DNA from: an uncultured Rhodospirillales bacterium
GTDB taxonomy: Bacteria > Pseudomonadota > Alphaproteobacteria > ATCC43930 > CGMCC-115725
Reading direction: 5' to 3'
DNA length: 64,000 nucleotides
NCBI GenBank assembly: GCA_903822185.1
Contig: CAIJOA010000012.1
Coordinates: 48,749 to 112,748 of the forward strand
Numbering within the stretch: position 1 is the stretch's first letter; the number at the start of each line of letters is the position of its first letter. Made by a program: the position numbers and the translations under genes. The notes beneath the pieces were generated by a model. The model was not told the DNA's origin and made no database searches. It saw nothing but the letters and a program-made list of their open reading frames with translations. Positions 51,924-59,788 of the stretch are shown here, piece by piece.

Positions 51924-52688
51924 ATGTACAGCCTCTCATATTCGCCTTTGATGCCGCCGATGTGTCTGCTCCTGGCGATTCCGCTGGGGGCATTGCTGGC
52001 GTTTCGCTGGAAACGCACCGGGCTGGCAATCGTCCTGCTGTCGTCATTGTTGCTGTATGGCTTCTGCACACCGTTCGTATCGGAAAAACTCCTGGCGACG
52101 GTCGAGAATGTGACACCACTGGCCTCGGCCGAGGACTTGGCAAAGGCACAGGCCATCGCCGTTTTGAGCGGCGACATCTATCACGGAAAACTGGGCGGCG
52201 TGCCCGACGATGTCGGCCTTTTGACGCTCGACCGATTGCGGCTTGCCGCCACGCTGTATCGCGCCCATCCGCTGCCGATCCTCGTCACCGGCACGGTCGA
52301 AGGGAACAGCGCGGAATCGGCGGCGGCAATGATGGCCGAAACCTTGGTGCACGACTACGGCATCAAAGCGACTTGGATCGAGAGCAAAGCCGAGAACACC
52401 TTCGAGAACGGTTCTTTTTCCGCCGCCTTGCTCAAAGCCGACAATATTAAGAACGTCATCGTCGTCACCCAGGCCTGGCACATGCCACGATCGGTCTGGT
52501 CCTTTGCGCATGCCGGCATGAACGCCATTCCCGCGCCGGCGGCGCGCACCTATACCGGCCCCGGTATCGATTGGCCGGATCTACTGCCGGATTACGCTTC
52601 TTTCACGCGCAGTTTTTACGCCCTGCACGAGTTGCTTGGATTGGCGGCATATCGCCTGCGTTACGGCCCAGTTCAGGCCGCGGATTAA
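51924..52688 (+). CDS. YdcF/SanA/ElyC family (DUF218) membrane protein
   Basis: AIAVLSGDIYHG, LYRAHPLPILVTGTVEGNSAESAAAMMAETLVHDYGIKATWIESKAENTFEN, VVTQAWHMPRSVWSF. Confidence 0.88.
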   Translation: MYSLSYSPLMPPMCLLLAIPLGALLAFRWKRTGLAIVLLSSLLLYGFCTPFVSEKLLATVENVTPLASAEDLAKAQAIAVLSGDIYHGKLGGVPDDVGLLTLDRLRLAATLYRAHPLPILVTGTVEGNSAESAAAMMAETLVHDYGIKATWIESKAENTFENGSFSAALLKADNIKNVIVVTQAWHMPRSVWSFAHAGMNAIPAPAARTYTGPGIDWPDLLPDYASFTRSFYALHELLGLAAYRLRYGPVQAAD

Positions 52689-52766
52689 CTCTTCACTAAT
52701 CGCTACCCCATAGACTTCCCCCAAATCCGTGACGGCCTTCGCCGTTGCCTTTCAGACGGGAATCCT

Positions 52767-53723
52767 ATGGCGCATTATCTTGTTACCGGCGGTTGCGGCT
52801 TTATCGGCTCGCATTTGGTTGACGCACTGCTGGAACAAGGAAATGACGTTCGCATTCTCGACAATCTGTCGAGCGGCCATCGCGAGAACGCTTCTTCGCG
52901 CGCCGAGTTGATGATCGGCGACGTTGCCGATCGTGTCGCGGTGCGCGATGCCGTACGCGATGTCGATGGCGTCTTTCATCTCGCCGCAGTCGCCTCGGTC
53001 GAGCGCAGCAACGACGATTGGGTCGGCACCCACGTGACCAACCTCTCCGGCGCCATCACCGTTTTCGACGCAGCGCGTAATCTGCGCGGTGACGGTCCCA
53101 TTCCGGTGGTCTATGCGTCATCGGCGGCAATCTACGGTCATAATGAACATGTGCCGCTGGTCGAAGAAGACATGCCGCAACCGATGACTGCGTATGGCGC
53201 CGACAAGCTGGGTTGCGAGCTTCATGCGCGTATCGCTTCGACGATCCATGGCGTACCGACGGTCGGACTGCGTTTCTTCAATGTTTATGGATCGCGTCAG
53301 GATCCGAGCTCACCTTATTCCGGCGTCATTTCGATCTTTTGCGAACGCATTATGTCGGGCGTTCCGCTGAGTATTTATGGCGACGGCGAACAGGTTCGCG
53401 ATTTCATCCATGTATCGGATGTCGTGCGTTTGACCATGAAGGCGATGAGCACGCCCATGGTTGGCGGCGAAGTCTTCAATGTCTGTACCGGCAAGGGAAC
53501 GACCGTGCGCGAGCTGGTCGATATCGTCGCCGAGCTGTGTCAGGTTTCGCCGGATATTATTTATCGCGATCCGCGCTCGGGCGATGTCCGTATGTCGGTC
53601 GGCAATCCCGCGCGCGCCTTCCAGAAATTCGGCGTTCAAGCACGCACGCCTTTCGCCGAGGGTCTGCGCGACACGTTGGCCTCGACACGCGAACGTCAGG
53701 CGCTTCATCGCCGCTACGCCTAA
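52767..53723 (+). CDS. NAD-dependent epimerase/dehydratase (UDP-hexose 4-epimerase-like)
   Basis: HYLVTGGCGFIGSHLVDALLEQGNDVRILDNLSSGHREN, YASSAAIYGHN, NVYGSRQDPSSPYSGVISIF. Confidence 0.92.
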   Translation: MAHYLVTGGCGFIGSHLVDALLEQGNDVRILDNLSSGHRENASSRAELMIGDVADRVAVRDAVRDVDGVFHLAAVASVERSNDDWVGTHVTNLSGAITVFDAARNLRGDGPIPVVYASSAAIYGHNEHVPLVEEDMPQPMTAYGADKLGCELHARIASTIHGVPTVGLRFFNVYGSRQDPSSPYSGVISIFCERIMSGVPLSIYGDGEQVRDFIHVSDVVRLTMKAMSTPMVGGEVFNVCTGKGTTVRELVDIVAELCQVSPDIIYRDPRSGDVRMSVGNPARAFQKFGVQARTPFAEGLRDTLASTRERQALHRRYA

Positions 53724-53751
53724 GACGCAGCATTCCATCATCATCGTTGTG

Positions 53752-53776
53752 TTTCGCCCGCCTTGTGCGGGCGAAA
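53752..53776. terminator. Intergenic hairpin downstream of epimerase
   Basis: TTTCGCCCGC-CTTGT-GCGGGCGAAA perfect 10-bp stem; no long T-tract. Confidence 0.55.
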
Positions 53777-53815
53777 TGCTTTATGGCGTCCGGTTGAAAT
53801 TCAACGTGTTGGGAT

Positions 53816-53974
53816 TCAGATCAGCGCGATAAAGAGCTTCGCCGCGGCGATGACCGCAACCCAGCCCGACATGCAGGCGGCGACCAACACCAAGCCCCAA
53901 TATTTGCTGGGCGCGTCATCGGCCACGGTAGCGGCAGTGACGGGAGTCGCATAGACACGGCGTTTTGCTTGCAT
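53816..53974 (-). CDS. Small hypothetical membrane protein (52 aa)
   Basis: Read directly from the minus strand: MQAKRRVYATPVTAATVADDAPSKYWGLVLVAACMSGWVAVIAAAKLFIALI; one hydrophobic segment; below the ORF-track length cutoff. Confidence 0.5.
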   Translation of the reverse strand: MQAKRRVYATPVTAATVADDAPSKYWGLVLVAACMSGWVAVIAAAKLFIALI

Positions 53975-54096
53975 GAGAAAACTCGCTGAGGCGCTGTCTC
54001 AAAGGTGACGGCAGTCGCTTAAAATTTGCCTTAAATGCAGGCGATCGGCAAATCATTATGCCAGCCCAAAAACGTGAGGGCCCCTTAAAAACATAA

Positions 54097-54118
54097 GGGG
54101 CGGCCCGAAGGCCGCCCC
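54097..54118 (-). terminator. Rho-independent terminator of the porin at 54145-55503
   Basis: GGGGCGGCC-TTCG-GGCCGCCCC on the minus strand followed by TTATGTTTTT. Confidence 0.85.
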
Positions 54119-54144
54119 GTCTGCTTAGGCTATGACGACAGTTC

Positions 54145-55503
54145 TTAGAAGCTGAGGATCGCGTCGATCGAGAGCAGGAACTGGTCGTTCTTGGTGCCTT
54201 GGAGCGCACCGGCAACCGGGGTCTGCGCGCCCGAGGTCTTGGTCACATCGAACGCCTTGGCGCCGTTGACCATGCCGAAAGCATGATCCCAACGGGCTTC
54301 CGGACGGATCACCAGGCCAAGCGTACCCGGCAGCGTGATCGCCGGCGTGTAGTTCACACCGAAGGTCAGAGCGCTGTAGGTCGCCTTACCGGCGTTGTAA
54401 GAACCGCTATTGACCGGCAGGGTCGTCGTGATGCCACGCTGTGCGTTGATCGCCGCGGCATTGCTCTGGAAAGCGCTGACAAAGAAGCCCTGATCGTCAC
54501 GGAAGACTTCGGCACGGGCACCAAAGCTGAACTGATCGCTCATCTTGTAGATGCCATAGAACGCGGTGCCTTCGGCCGTCGCGCCGCCATGACCAGGCGT
54601 CAGACCCGGCGCAAGGTCGTCCTTAATGAAGTTGGATTCATTGGCCAACGTGATCGCGTCGGTCAGCTTATACGTGGTGACCACGTCGTAGATTTGACGG
54701 ACGTGACGGTTGCGGCCGGCGGGCGTGCTGATGGCGCCACGGACATAGCCGTTTTCCGCGCCGATATGAGCCAAGGCCAAAATCGTCAGGTTCGGGATCG
54801 GGTTATTGATGCCGATACCACCGAGGAAGGCGGCAGAGCTGTTGTTGTCGGTCGCGCGGAAGAACGGCGCACCCGAATTCACGCCCGTATCGACACCGGC
54901 CCAGACGTCGATCATGTCATTGATATGGCTGACGGTCTGGATACCCGTGTGCTTCAGCGGAATGCCGAAGTTGAAGATGTACGAGTGCGTGTAGAAGAAG
55001 TTGCCGGTGGCATCGATCACTTCGTACCCGATCGGGGTCGAGTAGATGCCGGCCTTCACGTCAACGCCGCCCGAGAACACGACCGGCAGATGGGCCTGGC
55101 CGTTCAACTCGGTGAAATCAACCTGATAGGGGCTGTTGGTCGCACGATCGAACAGGCCGAACGTGTGCGTGTAGCGCGAGTCCGTCCCGTACATGAACTG
55201 GGCCTTGAAGCCCCAGTCGAGGCCGGTCGCTGCCGGATCGAGATCCTTCTCCGCGGTGAGGAGCGCTTGGTTCACGCGGAAGCTGTTCGAGCGATCGGTG
55301 AAAAGCTGCCCGAAGTTGGTGTTGTTGTCCGGATTGTCCGGATTGATGCTCGTGCCGCCTTCGATATGGCCCGAGAACTGGACGGGGCCCAGCATCGGAT
55401 GAGCCGGCGGGGCCGGCGCGTCATCGGCGCGGGCCGGAGCCGCAAAAGCCAAGCCGGCGAGCAGGGCGACGACGGCGGAACTGGTGAAGATGCCTTGTTT
55501 CAT
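54145..55503 (-). CDS. Outer membrane porin (BBP2-like)
   Basis: Signal peptide ..AFAAPARADDA; VQFSGHIEGGTSINPD...NSFRVNQALLTAEKDLDPAATGLDWGFKAQFMYGTDSRYTHTFG; C-terminal LSF. Confidence 0.85.
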   Translation of the reverse strand: MKQGIFTSSAVVALLAGLAFAAPARADDAPAPPAHPMLGPVQFSGHIEGGTSINPDNPDNNTNFGQLFTDRSNSFRVNQALLTAEKDLDPAATGLDWGFKAQFMYGTDSRYTHTFGLFDRATNSPYQVDFTELNGQAHLPVVFSGGVDVKAGIYSTPIGYEVIDATGNFFYTHSYIFNFGIPLKHTGIQTVSHINDMIDVWAGVDTGVNSGAPFFRATDNNSSAAFLGGIGINNPIPNLTILALAHIGAENGYVRGAISTPAGRNRHVRQIYDVVTTYKLTDAITLANESNFIKDDLAPGLTPGHGGATAEGTAFYGIYKMSDQFSFGARAEVFRDDQGFFVSAFQSNAAAINAQRGITTTLPVNSGSYNAGKATYSALTFGVNYTPAITLPGTLGLVIRPEARWDHAFGMVNGAKAFDVTKTSGAQTPVAGALQGTKNDQFLLSIDAILSF

Positions 55504-55947
55504 TATTTAAAACCCCTCGTTGAACTCAAAACGTTACGCCTTAGCCCCGCGGCAGCCCCGCGGCGGCTTTTTTCTGTGCAAATTGCCTAACAAAGCAACA
55601 ACACAGGTAGAAAACCGGGCCTATTGACCTTCGCGAACGCAGTTAGTGCAAATGCCTTGCCAGAAATCAGAGCAGGCCCGAAAACCAACGCCCCGTTACA
55701 GCAGCAACGCTGCACCATCCATGAAACTGTCATATTTATGGCCCGGTCTTTTATCAATTAAAGAGCGCATTCGATGCCGCGATTCCCGCATAGTGATGCG
55801 GGAAAGCCACAAATTTTAGTTTCGAGGCACGAAAGTGCCTAAGACGTGAACAAACGCCCCGGCTATCCCCGTCGCAATGGTTAATTTACACTACGGAAAT
55901 GGCCGGCATCGCCCATGACGCTGGGGCCAGTTGAGGAGAATCGCCGA

Positions 55948-57927
55948 ATGAAAAAGCTGCTGATCGGATTCGCGGTCGTTTTGGTGCTGATCGTGGCCGC
56001 CGCGCTGGCGGTGCCCTTCTTCATTCCGCTCGACACCTACAAGGGCAAGATCGTGGCCCTGGTCAAAGATCAGACTGGCCGCGATTTGAAAATCAGCGGC
56101 CCGATTCGCTTTTCCCTGCTGCCCAGCATCGCCTTGGAAGCCAACGACGTCAGCCTGTCGAACGCCCCCGGGTCCAGCGTCCCAAATATGATCCAGCTGA
56201 AGACCCTCGCCATCGCGGTGAAGCTTTTCCCCTTGCTGCATGGCGGAGTCGAGGTCGAACGGTTCAAGCTGGTCCAGCCGGCGATCACCCTCGAGGTCGA
56301 TAAAGAAGGCCACCCGAATTGGGTGTTCAAATCGGCAACCCCAGCAGGAGCGACGGCGGCCTCGCCTGCCGCTCCTGCCGCGGCCAGTGCACCGGCCGCC
56401 GCAGGCGGTAGCAACCGGATTTCGGACGTCAGCCTCGGCGAAGTCAGCATCGTCGATGGGCAGGCGAGCTATCTCGACCAGCGCAACGGCCAGAAGCAGC
56501 TGCTCGGCGACATCAATATGACGCTGTCCCTGACCAGCCTCAGCGATCCTTTCAAGGCGAAAGGGTCCGCGACCTGGCACGGCGAAAAAGCCACGTTGAC
56601 GCTCGATATCGACCGTCCCGGCACCTTGCAGAATGGCGGGGTCAGTCCCGTCGCGATCACCTTGGCCGCGGCGCCGATCAACTTCGCCTTCAAGGGCAAC
56701 GCCACGGGCGCTGCTCTCGAAAAGCTTTCTGGCGGCATCGATCTTTCTATTCCGTCGGTGCGCGGTATCGCCAAATGGGTCGGCGTTCCGTTCGACGCGC
56801 CGGGCACAGGCTTCGGGCCTCTGACCATCTCGGGCAAGCTCGACATGGCCGGTCCGAAGATCGCCTTCAATCAAGCCGTGATCGGTTTCGACGCCATCAA
56901 GGCGACCGGCGCCTTCAGCATCGATTCGAGCAAGGCGAAATCCACCTACACCGGCCGGCTCGATGTCGATAAGCTCGACGTTAATCCGTACCTCCCGCCG
57001 GAAGGCGGCAAAGCCGCTGCGCCGGCTACGGCGCCGGTCGCGATCACGGCACCGGAAGCCCCGACTTCGGCACCGCCGCCCGCCGCCACTTCCTCCGCCA
57101 AGGTTTCGGGTTGGAGCGACGCGCCGATAGACTTGTCGGCGCTCAAAATCGCCAACGCGGAATTCAATCTCACCGCCAACTCCATCCAATACCGCAAGAT
57201 CGAAATCGGCCGCAGCGCCCTCGCCCTTCACCTTCAGGATGGGAAGCTCGAAGCCGATCTGACGGAAATGGCTCTCTATCAGGGCAAGGGCAGCGGCAAA
57301 GTCGTCGCCGACGGCAGTGGCGCCGCACCGGTGATCGGGTCCGCCTTCAATCTTTCCGGGGTCGCCATGCAGCCGTTGCTGCGCGACGCCGCCGCCTTCG
57401 AGCGTTTGGTGGCGACCGGCAATCTTAGCTTCGATGTGACGGGGCACGGCCGCAGCCAACGGGATATCGTCGCCTCGCTGAACGGCAAGGGCAACCTCAA
57501 CCTCGCCAACGGCAAGATCGACGGCGTTAATCTGATGGCGTTTGCGAAAAATGCCGTCGGACTCGGGGGCGGCAAAGGTTCGGGCGATCAAACGGACTTC
57601 GGCGCACTGACCGGGTCCTATACGATCGCCAACGGCATTCTGCACAACGACGATCTCAAGCTAACCTCCGCCGAAGTGCCGATGGTTGGGGCCGGCACCG
57701 TCGATTTGCCGCTGCGGCAGGTCAATTACAAATTGACCCCCAGCCTTGCCGGCCTCGTCGCAGTTCCGGTCGATATCACCGGTTCGTGGGACAATCTGAG
57801 CTATCACCCCGACCTCGCCGGCATGGCGCAAAGCCTGTTTCAGAATCCCGACAAGGCGGTTGATGTCTTGAAGCAAGGCGGCGCAGGCGGCGCCAAAGGC
57901 ATCTTGAAGGGACTGCTGGGCAGATAA
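55948..57927 (+). CDS. AsmA family protein
   Basis: MKKLLIGFAVVLVLIVAAALAVPFFIPLDTYKGKIVALVKDQTGRDLKISGPIRFSLLPSIALEANDVSLSNAPG; C-terminal AsmA_2 region. Confidence 0.92.
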   Translation: MKKLLIGFAVVLVLIVAAALAVPFFIPLDTYKGKIVALVKDQTGRDLKISGPIRFSLLPSIALEANDVSLSNAPGSSVPNMIQLKTLAIAVKLFPLLHGGVEVERFKLVQPAITLEVDKEGHPNWVFKSATPAGATAASPAAPAAASAPAAAGGSNRISDVSLGEVSIVDGQASYLDQRNGQKQLLGDINMTLSLTSLSDPFKAKGSATWHGEKATLTLDIDRPGTLQNGGVSPVAITLAAAPINFAFKGNATGAALEKLSGGIDLSIPSVRGIAKWVGVPFDAPGTGFGPLTISGKLDMAGPKIAFNQAVIGFDAIKATGAFSIDSSKAKSTYTGRLDVDKLDVNPYLPPEGGKAAAPATAPVAITAPEAPTSAPPPAATSSAKVSGWSDAPIDLSALKIANAEFNLTANSIQYRKIEIGRSALALHLQDGKLEADLTEMALYQGKGSGKVVADGSGAAPVIGSAFNLSGVAMQPLLRDAAAFERLVATGNLSFDVTGHGRSQRDIVASLNGKGNLNLANGKIDGVNLMAFAKNAVGLGGGKGSGDQTDFGALTGSYTIANGILHNDDLKLTSAEVPMVGAGTVDLPLRQVNYKLTPSLAGLVAVPVDITGSWDNLSYHPDLAGMAQSLFQNPDKAVDVLKQGGAGGAKGILKGLLGR

Positions 57928-57949
57928 CCCCCGCTCTTCGGCGACCGAC

Positions 57950-59788
57950 ATGAGCGCATCCGCCGCCGATATCGACTCGCTGCGCCGCGCCATTCAGCAG
58001 GACGGCGCCAATGCCGACCTCTATTTCCGGCTCGGCGAATGTTATCGCCAAGCCGGCGATTTCAGGAATGCGGTCCACGCGTTCGAACAAGCGATCGCGA
58101 TCGATCCCGATCACATCGCCGCCTACCGCAGCGGCGCCGATGCGGCGATTGCCGAATCGAAAAAGGCGGATGCGGCCGGCGCCGGAAAGGTCGGCCGCGA
58201 TCTGAAGAAGTTCGCCGCGATGTATCTGCTGGCGGCCGGGAAACGCCTTCATCGCCAACTGTTGGACCCCGCCGAGGCTTTCTTTACCGAGGCCATCGCG
58301 CTCGACCCGAAATGCGCCGAAGCCTTTTGGGCGCTGGGCGCGTTTCTCGAATCGCGCGGCCGCCTTAGCGAGGCCGAAAGGCCGTTACGCCGCGCCATCA
58401 CCATCGATCCGAAACTGCCGCATGCCTATGTTTCGTTGGGCAACATGCTGCAATCGCTGGGCCGGTTCGACGAGATGGACGTCGCGTATCGCAAGGCGCT
58501 GGCGCTGGATCCAACACTGCGTCACGTGCGCGAAAGCTTGGTGACGATTCCGCTGATGAATATGTTGTACGACAGCGCGGCGACGCCCGCCGCAATCCAT
58601 GCCAAGCACCGCGACTGGGGCAACAGCGTCGCCACCGCGATAATCACAAAAACAAAAGCGGCGCCTGCCTTCGTCAATACACGCGATACCGATCGGCGCT
58701 TGCGCATCGCCTATCTGTCGCCGGATTTTCGCTATCACGCGGTCAGCTTTTTCTTCGCGCCCTTACTCGCGAATCATGATCCTCAGGCAGTCGAGGTTTT
58801 TTGCTATGCCGAGGTCGGCAATCCCGATCCGGTCACGGATTTCCTGCGTAACATCGGCGGCGTCTGGCGCAATACCCATGGCTTCGACGATGACGCCGTT
58901 CGAGCGCAAATGCGAGCCGATCAGATCGACATCGCCATCGATCTTGCCGGCCATTCGGGCAACAACCGGTTGGGCGTCTTCGCCGTCAAACCCGCGCCGG
59001 TCACGGCGACGTGGCTCGGTTATCCCGCCACGACAGGGCTTTCGACGATCGATTGGCGCATCACCGACGCCCGCGCCGATCCGCCCGGCCAAGAGGACTT
59101 CCATACCGAGAAGCTGTTGCGTCTGCCGGATGTCTTTCTTTGCTACATGATGTTCACGACGCCGATGCCAGACGTGGCCCCCGTCCCTTCTCTGGCGAAA
59201 GGAACGATCACTTTCGGTTCGTTCAACAATCCACAAAAACTTTCGACGATGACGATCGAAGCCTGGGCTCGTATTCTTGATGCCGTGCCGAATGCGCGCT
59301 TGATGCTCAAATCGGTCGCCTTTGTCGAACCGACCCGCCGAAAGAATTTTCTCGATCGATTCGCCGCCCATGGCGTCAGCGCCGATCGACTTATCCTACG
59401 CGAGCCGCAACGCGAAATGGCGGCGCATCTCGGTTCTTACGCCGACGTCGATATCGCGCTCGATCCCTTTCCCTATAACGGCACGACCACCACCTGCGAA
59501 GCGATGTGGATGGGTGTACCGATGATCTCGCTGATCGGCGATCGTCATTCTGGACGTGTCGGTTTCGATCTGTTAAGTCAGGTCGGACTTGAAGAATTCG
59601 CGCTGCCGAATATCGACGCCTATATCCAAAAAGCGGTGGAATTAGCGAACGACGCGGCGCGGCTCAAAGATTTGCGCGCCACCCTGCGCGAACGGATGCG
59701 TGCATCGCCACTCTGCGATGCACCACGTTTTGCACGCGCGTTCGAGACAGGATTACGCGACATATGGCGGGAATGGTGCCGGTCATGA
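57950..59788 (+). CDS. TPR protein with SPINDLY/O-linked GlcNAc transferase-like domain (GT41-like), copy 1
   Basis: TPR repeats; RIAYLSPDFRYHAVSFFFAPLL, DIAIDLAGHSGNNRLGVFAVKPAPVTATWLGYPATTGLSTIDWRITDARADP, DPFPYNGTTTTCEAMWMGVPMISLIGDRHSGRVG. Confidence 0.93.
   Translation: MSASAADIDSLRRAIQQDGANADLYFRLGECYRQAGDFRNAVHAFEQAIAIDPDHIAAYRSGADAAIAESKKADAAGAGKVGRDLKKFAAMYLLAAGKRLHRQLLDPAEAFFTEAIALDPKCAEAFWALGAFLESRGRLSEAERPLRRAITIDPKLPHAYVSLGNMLQSLGRFDEMDVAYRKALALDPTLRHVRESLVTIPLMNMLYDSAATPAAIHAKHRDWGNSVATAIITKTKAAPAFVNTRDTDRRLRIAYLSPDFRYHAVSFFFAPLLANHDPQAVEVFCYAEVGNPDPVTDFLRNIGGVWRNTHGFDDDAVRAQMRADQIDIAIDLAGHSGNNRLGVFAVKPAPVTATWLGYPATTGLSTIDWRITDARADPPGQEDFHTEKLLRLPDVFLCYMMFTTPMPDVAPVPSLAKGTITFGSFNNPQKLSTMTIEAWARILDAVPNARLMLKSVAFVEPTRRKNFLDRFAAHGVSADRLILREPQREMAAHLGSYADVDIALDPFPYNGTTTTCEAMWMGVPMISLIGDRHSGRVGFDLLSQVGLEEFALPNIDAYIQKAVELANDAARLKDLRATLRERMRASPLCDAPRFARAFETGLRDIWREWCRS

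Noticed and set aside
54019-54034. TTAA-N8-TTAA resembling a full CtrA site
   Set aside because: Spacing is 8 rather than the canonical 7; AT-rich intergenic context makes chance likely.
55891-57645. 584-aa minus-strand ORF
   Set aside because: Antisense to AsmA; no signal or domain, shadow frame.
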